The translations under genes were made by a program, and so were the position numbers. The notes under the pieces were generated by a model that saw only the letters and a list, made by a program, of their open reading frames with translations, ran no database searches and was not told where the DNA came from. Shown here in pieces: positions 1 through 8,150 of a stretch of DNA of 64,000 nucleotides. This DNA is from an uncultured Bacteroidales bacterium. Lineage in GTDB: Bacteria; Bacteroidota; Bacteroidia; Bacteroidales; F082. The first letter of the stretch is position 1; the number at the start of each line of letters is the position of its first letter. Where the stretch lies: NCBI GenBank assembly GCA_905233445.1, contig CAJOEP010000008.1, forward strand, positions 1 through 64,000. Direction: 5' to 3'.

Positions 1-363
1 CTCGCGGGCACCTTTGTTCAAGGCGACTTGCGACCCTGAAACAGGCGACTGCTCGTCGCTCACACGAATCTTGGCGGGAACACCCGCAATGCGACCGCAG
101 CCACCGGCTTCAATGTCAGGGGAAGCATTGATCACATATTCGCCTATGGGGCGACACAAATAAGACGAATAACCAGCAGATCGGGTCTCTTGCTTTGTAA
201 GGACATAGATCCTGTCGCTGTCCTTAAGCCCCTTGTTGTAGGTGAGGTCATGGTGTACCTGCACAAGGATGATGTAAAGCGCGGCAAAGGCTGCCGTCAA
301 GCCCAAGATGTTCAGGATTGATGAAGCAAGGGCTGTTTTTCCTTTTTTGATAATTCTAGACAT
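1..363 (-). CDS. ABC transporter permease, MacB/FtsX-like (3' part outside window)
   Basis: Only the first 121 codons are present; the gene runs off the left edge. It begins MSRIIKKGKTALASSIL, has one hydrophobic segment near residues 15-35 (ILGLTAAFAALYIILVQVH) and continues with a periplasmic stretch containing DRIYVLTKQE. The same layout, including a nearly identical DRIYV(I/L)T motif, opens the next gene upstream, so the two are paralogous permeases of the MacB-PCD/FtsX class. It is the most distal visible gene of the TolC-HlyD-permease operon. The ATP-binding subunit is not visible and may lie beyond the edge. The family assignment rests on the N-terminal layout and the neighbours, because the FtsX core is missing. 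Confidence 0.8.
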   Translation of the reverse strand, partial: MSRIIKKGKTALASSILNILGLTAAFAALYIILVQVHHDLTYNKGLKDSDRIYVLTKQETRSAGYSSYLCRPIGEYVINASPDIEAGGCGRIAGVPAKIRVSDEQSPVSGSQVALNKGARE

Positions 364-378
364 TGTTGTATTTTTTTA

Positions 379-461
379 AGTCTTTAGTCGCTAGTCTTTA
401 GACTCTAGTTTTTAGCATCGTCTAATACTAATGACTAACGACTAAAAACTAAAGACTAATT
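379..461. repeat. Heptanucleotide repeat array with complementary arms
   Basis: The left arm (379-413) is five 7-mers of the form AGTCTTT/AGTCGCT/AGACTCT/AGTTTTT. The right arm (427-461) is five 7-mers of the form ACTAATG/ACTAACG/ACTAAAA/ACTAAAG/ACTAATT, roughly the reverse complement of the left. The array fills the gap between the two permease genes and ends on the stop codon of the upstream one. It can fold into a long imperfect hairpin and may reduce read-through between the two genes. Confidence 0.8.
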
Positions 462-2790
462 ATTCTTTTTTCAACACTGTTGCCGGATTGGCTTTAGCTG
501 TCCGCACGCTTTGCCAGATGACCGCAATGAAAGCCATCAGCAACACGACGAGGCCTGCCAGCACGAATATCCACCATGAGAGGCTGATACGGTGCGAATA
601 GCCCTCGAGCCAGCGATGCACCACCAACCACGCCACGGGAATGCCGATGACGAACGCCTCGCCCACCATCTTCATGAACGACAGCACCAGCTCGTGCAAC
701 ACACCGTTGTAGTCGGCACCGAACACCTTTTTCACCGCCACGCTGCGACGCTGTTGCTGCATGTAGTACGAGCTCATCGCAAACAAGCCGAGACCCGACA
801 CAAGCATCGAGAGCAAAGTGAAAATCAGCACTATGCGGAGGATACGGCTCTCGTCGACAAAACAATTGTCGATCATCTCTTCGATATAATTGGCGCCAAA
901 CAGCTTGCCGGGCATCACTTCGTTAGTCACCTTTTCCAATCTGGCATAAGCCTCTTTGTGGTCGCCCCTGACCTTCACGAGAATGGTCCACGGCCAGTCT
1001 TCATCCCAGTCTTCACCTCTGTTATATATCAAAGCCGACGACTGCTGCGCCTCCAACGGTCTTATTTTGAAGTCGTAATAGATGCCTCCGATGTCGAAGG
1101 TCCCATTCTGAGCGGACTCAAACGTCGTTGCCGATTCGTCGATTCCAATCTCCTTAAATGCGTATTCATTGAGCCAATAGGCAGGTTCTGCAAGCTGGTT
1201 GTCCTGCTTCACGCGGATGCCGAGGATGTCGAAATAATGCTGGTCGCCCTGAATCTGCTGAAACGAGACCCAGTTGCCGTCGCTAAGCTCCATGGTCCAG
1301 TTGTTGGTGCCTTGCAGCGGGATGCCGTCGCCTTGTCCCACGTCTTCCACAAACGGCTCGGCGCGATAGGCATCGAGCAACGGCCTGATTTCGCCCAGTT
1401 GGCCGTAAGCGTTGCCAATCATCAAGATATCTTTGGTGTTATAACCCAGATCGGCGGTTATGAGGTTGCGAATCTGCAAGTACATCGTCAGGGCGGCGAC
1501 GAGCATCACCACGGTGATGACATTTTGCAGCGTGATGATGATTCGGCTGTACACCGTCTTGGTCTTCAACCGCAGCGAGCCGCGCACAATCTCGATAGGC
1601 TGCGCCTTCTGTATCAGCAGAGCTGGCACGATGCCTGCGATGAAGCCGAGAATCACCATCAACGCAATGACAACTAAAATATTAACTATATTTACCGCTC
1701 CAAAAATGGAGATTTGATAATCCAAGACACGTGTTGCCGCTGGTGACAATGCCTCGGCGAGCAATATCGCCAATACCATAGCTACGGTGCAAAGCAAGGT
1801 ACTCTCCCCTATCATCTTCATGAAAATGCCAGATTTTGTCGCTCCGACGAGCCGTCTCGTCGCCATCTCCTTGGCACGGAATCCGATGAGAGCTGTGGAG
1901 AGGTTCACATAGTTCAAAATTGCGAAGAGCAAGAGCATCAGGCACATGGCGAGAAGCAGGTTCACAAACGAGCGGTCCCCGAAATTCAACGCTCCCGTCC
2001 AGTCGTAGTTGCCGTTGTTGAGAAAATACATGTCGCGCATCGGGATGATGCGTATCTCGTCATATTTGTGTTTGTAAATCCAGAAATTCTCCTCGCACCA
2101 GTTCAAGATGTCGTCGTGACGTGCCATCAAATCGGCGCCAGGATAAGTCATCACGAAAGTGACACCTGCGGCAGCGTTGCTCATGTACTCGTCGTGCGAA
2201 TGGTTGATCTTTGTTAAAATATCGCCACGGATAAGCACATCGGGAGTCTTGAGGATGCTATTGCCGAAGTCTTTAAAGACACCGCAAACGATCAGCGGGT
2301 ATGATTCGCCCTCGTCACCGATGGACATCTGCCGTCCGACAGGGTCTTTATCACCAAAATGCGCGTTGGCGAACTCCTCGCTCACCATGCAGCGGTCGCC
2401 TGCAATGCGCCAGTCGTCTTTCGAACCTTTCACAAGGTCATAGCTGAACATCTCGAAGAAGCACGAGTCGACGGCGATGGTGTTGCCATAGACTGTCTCG
2501 CCGTCGATTTTGTACTCCGAGGCCATCGACACATTAGCCACGCATGTCGATTTCTCTATCTCTGGAAACTGCCCGCGCAGGTGCTTGTCGAGCCAGTACC
2601 CCATATTGACACTTTCCTCGTTTGTTATGACATAGATACGGTCAGCGTTCTTCTGGAATGCGTCGGTAGAGAGTTGTCTCTGCACATACACTGCCAGCAG
2701 CAGTACGAATGCCATCGAAATTGTCAAGCCCAGTAGGTTTATCAGGGCGTAAAGCTTGTTTCTTTTCAGGAAGTTTAAAAATGAATTCAT
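460..2790 (-). CDS. ABC transporter permease, MacB/FtsX-like, full length
   Basis: This 776-residue inner-membrane protein has the duplicated MacB-PCD/FtsX layout. A first membrane segment lies at about 15-35, followed by a large periplasmic domain. A cluster of FtsX segments lies around 270-420 (FVNLLLAMCLMLLLFAILNYVNLS, with a cytoplasmic EMATRRLVGATKSGIF coupling motif). A second periplasmic domain and a second FtsX cluster near 650-770 (RRSVAVKKVFGADYNGVL) follow. Proteins of this class act with an ATPase, a HlyD adaptor and TolC to export substrates from the periplasm. The adaptor and TolC genes lie immediately upstream at 12-13 bp spacing, supporting one operon. The substrate cannot be told from sequence. 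Confidence 0.9.
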   Translation of the reverse strand: MNSFLNFLKRNKLYALINLLGLTISMAFVLLLAVYVQRQLSTDAFQKNADRIYVITNEESVNMGYWLDKHLRGQFPEIEKSTCVANVSMASEYKIDGETVYGNTIAVDSCFFEMFSYDLVKGSKDDWRIAGDRCMVSEEFANAHFGDKDPVGRQMSIGDEGESYPLIVCGVFKDFGNSILKTPDVLIRGDILTKINHSHDEYMSNAAAGVTFVMTYPGADLMARHDDILNWCEENFWIYKHKYDEIRIIPMRDMYFLNNGNYDWTGALNFGDRSFVNLLLAMCLMLLLFAILNYVNLSTALIGFRAKEMATRRLVGATKSGIFMKMIGESTLLCTVAMVLAILLAEALSPAATRVLDYQISIFGAVNIVNILVVIALMVILGFIAGIVPALLIQKAQPIEIVRGSLRLKTKTVYSRIIITLQNVITVVMLVAALTMYLQIRNLITADLGYNTKDILMIGNAYGQLGEIRPLLDAYRAEPFVEDVGQGDGIPLQGTNNWTMELSDGNWVSFQQIQGDQHYFDILGIRVKQDNQLAEPAYWLNEYAFKEIGIDESATTFESAQNGTFDIGGIYYDFKIRPLEAQQSSALIYNRGEDWDEDWPWTILVKVRGDHKEAYARLEKVTNEVMPGKLFGANYIEEMIDNCFVDESRILRIVLIFTLLSMLVSGLGLFAMSSYYMQQQRRSVAVKKVFGADYNGVLHELVLSFMKMVGEAFVIGIPVAWLVVHRWLEGYSHRISLSWWIFVLAGLVVLLMAFIAVIWQSVRTAKANPATVLKKE

Positions 2791-2801
2791 GGTTAATTTT
2801 A

Positions 2802-4058
2802 TTAAAACATTAAAACATCACTGTCTCCGAAGTTATCGTATGATGAAGTAATCACTTTCTCACCTGGTTCAAGACCTTCTATCACCTCGTAATATTGAGG
2901 GTTCTGGCGACCGATGCGGATGTCGCGGCGTATCGCCTTTGTGCCGTCGGAGCTCATGACATATATCCATTTGCCGCCGGTCTTCTGATAAAACGCTCCG
3001 CGAGGAATCAGTATCGCCTCAACAGGCTGTCCGAGCTGCAGGTTGAGGTAATACGTCTGGCCGCTGCGGATGTTCTCGGGCTGCTGTCCTACGAACTTGA
3101 AATCGGCTTTGAACTTGCCGTCGCGCACCTCCGGATACACCTTGCGAATCTGCGCCTGATAACGTTCGCTCTGCCGCTCAAAGGTGGCATCCAAGCCAGC
3201 CGACACACGGTCAATATAATGCTCATCTATCTGAGCCTCAATCTTATAGCTGTCGAGGTTGTTAATCTGTCCGATCTTCGAGCCAGCAGCCACGCTCTGT
3301 CCCAGAGTCACGTCAAGCAAACCAAGTTCGCCGTCAATAGGAGCCTTAATCGTGAGGTTGTCCTTACGTTTGCGAATCATCATCATGTTTTGGCGCATGT
3401 TTTCAAGGCTTTCCTGCATCTGCGTTATCTCCACCGAGCGGTATAGGCTGTCCTGCTTGGCGCGATTCTCCACCAGCTTCAGGCGGCTTGCCGACAGCTG
3501 ATAATCCTCTTCAGCCTTCAGGAACTCCTCTTTAGAAATCAGACCGTCGTCATACAGCGATTTCAGCGCCTCGTAGTTACGTTTGTTGCGTCGCACGTCC
3601 ATCTGCAGCTGCAGTTTCTCCTGTTCCACGCTCAGCTTCTGCTGTTCCATCTGAATCATGGTGTTTCGCAAGATGTTTTCCTTCTCGGCAAGGTCGGCTT
3701 CCGAATTCAGGATCTGCATATCGAGGTTTTCATTACTTAAGATGAGAATCACGTCGCCACGTTTCACTCGGCTTCCTTCTTCCGCCACAATCTCCTGCAC
3801 CACGCCGCCTTCCAGCGGACTGATCTGAATAGTCGTAATCGGCGCCACCTGTCCGCTGATGCGTATGTAGTCGTTAAACTGTCCGAGCGTCACTGCGCTC
3901 ACGCTGATGTTGTCCATGTTCACCCGCAGTTTCTTCGAGTCGTCTCTCGCCACGAGCCATACGATAAACGCCACCAGCACCGCGCCCAGCCAAAACGGCA
4001 CCGCTTTCTTCGTGAAAATCAAATTGATTCCTTTTTTCTTTTCAATAACTCTGTCCAT
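2802..4058 (-). CDS. HlyD-family periplasmic adaptor of an efflux system
   Basis: This 418-residue membrane-fusion protein links inner-membrane permeases to an outer-membrane TolC channel. A short cytoplasmic N terminus is followed by one membrane anchor at about 22-37 (FWLGAVLVAFIVWLVA). A lipoyl/barrel-sandwich half (ISPLEGGVVQEIVAEEGSRV) follows, then a long coiled-coil hairpin at about 110-235 rich in Glu, Gln and Lys. The second lipoyl half is IKAPIDGELGLLDVTLGQSV, and a beta-barrel and C-terminal domain (LEPGEKVITSSYD) close the protein. It sits 13 bp after tolC and 11 bp before the full permease gene. The order tolC-adaptor-permease-permease is common for Bacteroidota ABC exporters. 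Confidence 0.92.
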   Translation of the reverse strand: MDRVIEKKKGINLIFTKKAVPFWLGAVLVAFIVWLVARDDSKKLRVNMDNISVSAVTLGQFNDYIRISGQVAPITTIQISPLEGGVVQEIVAEEGSRVKRGDVILILSNENLDMQILNSEADLAEKENILRNTMIQMEQQKLSVEQEKLQLQMDVRRNKRNYEALKSLYDDGLISKEEFLKAEEDYQLSASRLKLVENRAKQDSLYRSVEITQMQESLENMRQNMMMIRKRKDNLTIKAPIDGELGLLDVTLGQSVAAGSKIGQINNLDSYKIEAQIDEHYIDRVSAGLDATFERQSERYQAQIRKVYPEVRDGKFKADFKFVGQQPENIRSGQTYYLNLQLGQPVEAILIPRGAFYQKTGGKWIYVMSSDGTKAIRRDIRIGRQNPQYYEVIEGLEPGEKVITSSYDNFGDSDVLMF

Positions 4059-4070
4059 ATTATTAAATGT

Positions 4071-5414
4071 TTATTGTTCTAAATAGGGTACACCTTTATA
4101 ATATAGTACAACGGATTTCTTTATAAAATGCTGCATTTTTGCATTCATTTCCTCCGCTAAGGCGTTCAAATAATTGTTCGATGCAGTCTGATACTCTATC
4201 GATGAAATCAGTCCCTGCTCAAAACGTTTTGCGTTGAGTGCGAACGCCTCTTCCTGCAGCTGCGCTCTCGTCTCAGCCTGACGCATTGCGTCGGCGGTGC
4301 CGTCGCAGTCGGCGATAGCCCTATACACCTCAGCCTCAACTTGCTGCAGCGCCTGTTCGTAGTCAGCCCTTGCCTTAATGTAAGCGTTCTTTTTCCTCGC
4401 CACATTCGAGTGTCTCGACAATCTGTCATAAATCGGGATGCTCATCGAAAGCTGGATGTATTCGCCTCGGTTGTTCCTGAATTGTTCTTCAAACGATACT
4501 GGCTTATATCCGCTAAGTCCGGGATACGTAAAGTAATTTGTCGACCATCCGCCGTAAAGCGATAGGCGAGGCAGCAGCTTCCATTTTGCCGTGTTTAACT
4601 CCAGTTCAGCGTTGTTCATCGTGCTCTCGGCGAGCATCACCGACGGCATAATTTCCTTTGCATTCTGAGCCATCAGTTGAGCGTCTTCGCCGCTTCTCTC
4701 AAACGAAATCTCCGAATTCGTGATGTCGTCAACCACTTTTAGCGGCTGCTCGATAGGCCAAAACATCACATCTTTTAAGGTTATTATGGCATCATTTAAG
4801 CGGTTACTGCAATTTGTCAGCTGATACTGGCGTTCTGCAAGGTCAGCCTGCATCTGCACCACGTCGGCATGCGATTTCTGCCCCAATTTTTCCTGACGCT
4901 CAGCCAGTTGTAGCGCCTTCTCAGCAGTCTCAACCTGAGCTGTGAGAGCCTCTTCCAGTTTTGTGAAATAAAGCACATTGCAAAACGCCTCCATCGTAGC
5001 CAAGCAAACCTGATCCTCCAGCTGCTGCGACTTAGTCTTACCCATCATCTGCGCCGTTTTCGTAATCTTCATATTATTCACCGCCTGAAAACCGTTAAAC
5101 AAATCGATTCCAGCCGACAAGCTATAGCCGTTGTGAAACGACGTCACGGTGCTATATGTATTGGATTCCGGGTCGATACTACGCCCGAAGTTATAATAAG
5201 CATAGGTATTTCCGCTAATTTCAGGAGTAAACGTGTTCAGAATCGCGTCCCTTCTGTTCACCTGCGCATCCCTATTGTCAGCATCCTGAATTGTTATCTT
5301 CGTCGAGTGCTCAACCGCATATTGCATGCAGTCTTTCAATCCCATCGATATGGTATCCTGCGCCCTTATTATAAAAGGTGCAAAAATTGCGATAAATAAA
5401 AAAATCCGTTTCAT
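4071..5414 (-). CDS. TolC-family outer membrane efflux protein
   Basis: This is an outer membrane channel subunit of about 447 residues. I start it at 5414 (MKRIFLFIAIFAPFIIRAQ), which gives a clean signal peptide; an upstream ATG at 5444 would add ten residues (MFYYLSKRNK) and lies inside an inverted repeat. The mature protein shows the duplicated TolC/OEP helical pattern: two long helical halves with alternating Ala/Gln/Glu-rich stretches near 130-220 and 340-430, and the SMSIPIYDRLSR segment typical of the strand after the equatorial domain. It is the first gene of the efflux operon. A 10-bp inverted repeat and an 8-bp inverted repeat lie upstream. Confidence 0.9.
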   Translation of the reverse strand: MKRIFLFIAIFAPFIIRAQDTISMGLKDCMQYAVEHSTKITIQDADNRDAQVNRRDAILNTFTPEISGNTYAYYNFGRSIDPESNTYSTVTSFHNGYSLSAGIDLFNGFQAVNNMKITKTAQMMGKTKSQQLEDQVCLATMEAFCNVLYFTKLEEALTAQVETAEKALQLAERQEKLGQKSHADVVQMQADLAERQYQLTNCSNRLNDAIITLKDVMFWPIEQPLKVVDDITNSEISFERSGEDAQLMAQNAKEIMPSVMLAESTMNNAELELNTAKWKLLPRLSLYGGWSTNYFTYPGLSGYKPVSFEEQFRNNRGEYIQLSMSIPIYDRLSRHSNVARKKNAYIKARADYEQALQQVEAEVYRAIADCDGTADAMRQAETRAQLQEEAFALNAKRFEQGLISSIEYQTASNNYLNALAEEMNAKMQHFIKKSVVLYYKGVPYLEQ

Positions 5415-5443
5415 TTTATTCCTTTTTGACAAATAATAAAACA

Positions 5444-5526
5444 AACGTCATGCCAAAAATGCATGACGTTGTGTATCAACATTTTAAATAAAACGGACTT
5501 TTTAAAAGTGTAAAAATATTTTACAC
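5444..5526. promoter_or_regulatory. Two perfect inverted repeats between the OmpA gene and tolC
   Basis: A 10-bp inverted repeat (AACGTCATGC at 5444-5453, GCATGACGTT at 5461-5470, 7-nt loop) is followed on the minus strand by a T-rich stretch. It therefore fits a rho-independent terminator of the upstream OmpA gene. A second, AT-rich 8-bp repeat (GTGTAAAA at 5508-5515, TTTTACAC at 5519-5526) is followed by further TGTAAA/TTTACA half-sites and could be an operator for the efflux operon. The roles are inferred; the repeats are seen directly. Confidence 0.6.
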
Positions 5527-5541
5527 TACTGTAAAGATTTT

Positions 5542-7188
5542 TTACAAAACTCTTATTTCAACGCGACGGTTAATTCTCTTGTTGCTATCGCTGTCGTTAG
5601 GTACCAACGGACGTGAAGAGCCAAAGCCTTTCACTTCGAGACGTGTCACAGAGATGCCTCTTTCGAGGAGTGCCGACATCACTGCGGCAGCACGTTTGAG
5701 TGACAACTCCATATTATGCTCGCTGTTGCCGCTATTGTCGGTATGGCCTGAAATCTCAATACGTAACGATGGATTCTCTTTCAAGAAATCGACAAGATAA
5801 TCGATATCTTCATATGATTCCTCTGTCAGCACCGCATCGTCGAATCCGAAGTTGATGTTACGCATCACAAAACGTTTCATATCCACTGAATCCGGTGCAT
5901 CGATAGATTCCAAATCAAAGACATAGATGTCGAAACCGCCGAGGCCACCGTCGCGATTCGAGGATATATAACCTTTCTTGCCATCGGTGCTTACCACGAA
6001 ACTTATCTCATCTTTTTCCGAATTGATAGGATATCCAAGGTTTACGGGTGTTCCCCATTCGTTTTTAGACACTTTCTTGCACATGAAGATATCGTATCCT
6101 CCCATGCCAGGACGTCCGTCAGAGGCGAAATAAAGTGTGTTTCCATCGGGATGGATAAACGGACTCATCTCGCTACCTTTAGAATTGATGGTTGTTATAG
6201 GTTTCGGATTGCTCCATTCACCCTTATAAAGCTGGCTGAAATAAATATCGCTCTTATAGTTCTTAGAGTCTCTCACGAAGTAAAGTTCCTCGCCGTCGGC
6301 ACTGATGCATGGCTGCGACTCCATCATGGAGGTATTAATCTTGAAACCCAGGTTTTTCGGTTTGCTCCAGCCTTCTGCGCCATATTCCGACATATATATA
6401 TCGCCTCTGCCATAGCTGTCAAGGAAATCGATTCCGACAAAATAGAGAGTATTCTGGTTTGCCGAGATGCTCACTGCCCCCATACGTTTGTTGTTATGCC
6501 AATCGAAATTCATAGGGAGGGCTGGCATATATTCGCCATCGATAATCGCTGAGCTGTATATAAACTCTTCTTTTGAGCCATGTTTATCAATGACTTCGCC
6601 TCGACGGGTAAAATAGATATGCGAGCCATCCGGGAGGATCTGATTGATATACTCATCGCCTTCCGTATTGACATTAGGACCAAGGTTTTCCGGATTGTAG
6701 TTTATCGGATTATTGAAAGCCATGTCTCTGAACTTGGCGATCTCGAGCAAATCCTTGGCTTGGTTTGTCATGGCAGCCCTCTGGTTTGGTGCTGTGACGT
6801 ACCATTGCAGGATTGTTACCGCGTCGGCGAAACGAAAATGTTTGAGATACAGGTTTGACAATGTTATGGCTGATTTCGGGAATGCCATGGAGTCGGCTGC
6901 GAACATCTTTTCGTAGCTTTCTATTGCCAAATCATCGTCTTCCAACTTCAGTGACAATTCAGCTTGGAGCAGCAAAGCATCTGTAAACTTGCCGTCAACG
7001 TCCAAAGCTTTTGCAAGATACTTGTATGTCTTAGGATATTTTTTCTTGCCATACATTTTCTTGGCGGTCTTGAAATACTTAATCGCTTTTTTTGAATTGG
7101 TATGATAATTCTGTGCGAAAGATGCCATTGGTGCCAAGAAAACCAGTGCCATCAGAAGCATAAGTAAGCTTTTAAGAGACTTTTTCAT
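5542..7188 (-). CDS. TPR / PD40 beta-propeller / OmpA-domain protein (PorE-like layout)
   Basis: This 548-residue exported protein has a signal peptide (MKKSLKSLLM...PMASFAQ). TPR-like helices cover about 28-150. WD40-like PD40 repeats span about 190-430, with recurring ISADGEELYFVRD, IHPDGNTLYFASDG and STDGKKGYISSNRDGG. The C-terminal OmpA peptidoglycan-binding domain (about 435-548) shows ISGHTDNSGNSEHN...SLKRAAAV and RRVEIRVL. The OmpA domain anchors such proteins to peptidoglycan in the periplasm. The domain order resembles T9SS component PorE, but many Bacteroidota paralogues share it, and no lipobox is seen, so PorE is not claimed. It lies 2 bp after folD in the same orientation. Confidence 0.88.
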   Translation of the reverse strand: MKKSLKSLLMLLMALVFLAPMASFAQNYHTNSKKAIKYFKTAKKMYGKKKYPKTYKYLAKALDVDGKFTDALLLQAELSLKLEDDDLAIESYEKMFAADSMAFPKSAITLSNLYLKHFRFADAVTILQWYVTAPNQRAAMTNQAKDLLEIAKFRDMAFNNPINYNPENLGPNVNTEGDEYINQILPDGSHIYFTRRGEVIDKHGSKEEFIYSSAIIDGEYMPALPMNFDWHNNKRMGAVSISANQNTLYFVGIDFLDSYGRGDIYMSEYGAEGWSKPKNLGFKINTSMMESQPCISADGEELYFVRDSKNYKSDIYFSQLYKGEWSNPKPITTINSKGSEMSPFIHPDGNTLYFASDGRPGMGGYDIFMCKKVSKNEWGTPVNLGYPINSEKDEISFVVSTDGKKGYISSNRDGGLGGFDIYVFDLESIDAPDSVDMKRFVMRNINFGFDDAVLTEESYEDIDYLVDFLKENPSLRIEISGHTDNSGNSEHNMELSLKRAAAVMSALLERGISVTRLEVKGFGSSRPLVPNDSDSNKRINRRVEIRVL

Positions 7189-7190
7189 AT

Positions 7191-8069
7191 TTATTTTCTT
7201 TTTTTAGCTTGTAATGTATTGTAAAGCAGTGACACTATTGTCATCGGGCCCACGCCGCCTGGCACAGGGGTGATTTTTGAGGCCACTTTCGCCACTTCGT
7301 CGAAATCGACATCGCCTTCGATGCGGTAACCTTTTTCTGATGTAGGGTCTTCGATGCGGTGGATGCCGACGTCGATGACTACAGCGCCAGGTTTCACCAT
7401 ATCGGCCTTGAGGAACAACGGTTTACCGATAGCTACGACGAGGATATCGGCCTGTCGTGTTATTTCCGGAAGGTTTTGTGTGCGGCTGTGGCATATTGTC
7501 ACGGTGGCGTCGGCGCCTTTTCGTGAAAGCATGACGCTTATTGGGGTTCCAACGATGTTTGAACGACCGAGGACCACCACATGTTTGCCTGCTGTATCAA
7601 CGCCGCTACGTTTAAGCAGTTCAACGATACCGGCAGGTGTGGCTGGCAGGAAGCATGGTTCTCCGAGTTGCATCAGACCGATGTTAAAAGGAGTGAATCC
7701 GTCAACGTCTTTTTTCGGGTTGATGGAATGGATTACCTTTGTCTCGTTGATATGTTTTGGCAAAGGCAGCTGTATGATATAGCCGTCGATTTCATTGTCA
7801 TTGTTAAGGAAATCGATAAGTTTGAGAAGTTCTTCCTCGGAAGTGTTTGCAGGCATACGATACACTGAGCTTGTCATACCCACTGAATGGCAGGCTTTCT
7901 CTTTCGATGCGACATATGTCTGTGATGCTCCGTCTTCGCCCACTATCACTGCCGCGAGATGTGGTGCTTGCATACCTTTGTCTAACATGTCAGCGACTTC
8001 AGCCGCTATTTCTTTTTTCATTGCATCGGCAATTGCTTTGCCGTCGATGATCTTTTCTTCTATATTCAT
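7191..8069 (-). CDS. folD: Bifunctional methylenetetrahydrofolate dehydrogenase / cyclohydrolase
   Basis: This cytoplasmic folate enzyme of 292 residues interconverts 5,10-methylene-, 5,10-methenyl- and 10-formyl-tetrahydrofolate with NADP. The catalytic YxxxK motif is TYVASKEKAC with Lys56. The family signatures GYIIQLPLPKHIN, KDVDGFTPFNIG and VVLGRSNIVGTPIS and the C-terminal ITPVPGGVGPMTIVSLLYNT are all present. The length matches the family (about 280-300). It lies downstream of ffh, separated by a heptamer repeat hairpin, and 2 bp before the OmpA gene. Confidence 0.97.
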   Translation of the reverse strand: MNIEEKIIDGKAIADAMKKEIAAEVADMLDKGMQAPHLAAVIVGEDGASQTYVASKEKACHSVGMTSSVYRMPANTSEEELLKLIDFLNNDNEIDGYIIQLPLPKHINETKVIHSINPKKDVDGFTPFNIGLMQLGEPCFLPATPAGIVELLKRSGVDTAGKHVVVLGRSNIVGTPISVMLSRKGADATVTICHSRTQNLPEITRQADILVVAIGKPLFLKADMVKPGAVVIDVGIHRIEDPTSEKGYRIEGDVDFDEVAKVASKITPVPGGVGPMTIVSLLYNTLQAKKRK

Positions 8070-8084
8070 AGTTTTAAAATTTTT

Positions 8085-8150
8085 CAGTTGGCAGTTGGCA
8101 GTTACCAGTTGGCAGTTACGTATTAATAATTGTTAACTGGTAACTGTTAG
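8085..8150. repeat. Heptanucleotide repeat array between ffh and folD
   Basis: Five uninterrupted 7-mers (CAGTTGG, CAGTTGG, CAGTTAC, CAGTTGG, CAGTTAC) fill 8085-8119. A complementary arm (GTTAACTGGTAACTGTTAG, 8132-8150) closes a hairpin and overlaps the ffh stop codon. The array probably acts as a terminator or attenuator between ffh and folD. It is one member of a dispersed family in this window. Confidence 0.85.

Noticed and set aside
592-1677. Long plus-strand frame of 361 codons inside the permease gene
   Set aside because: It is antisense to a clear FtsX-like permease. Its translation is rich in His, Arg and Val without family motifs, typical of a shadow frame.
5542-7188. Naming the OmpA/PD40/TPR gene porE
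   Set aside because: The domain order is similar, but the lipobox and the extra domain expected of PorE are not seen, and many paralogues share the layout.
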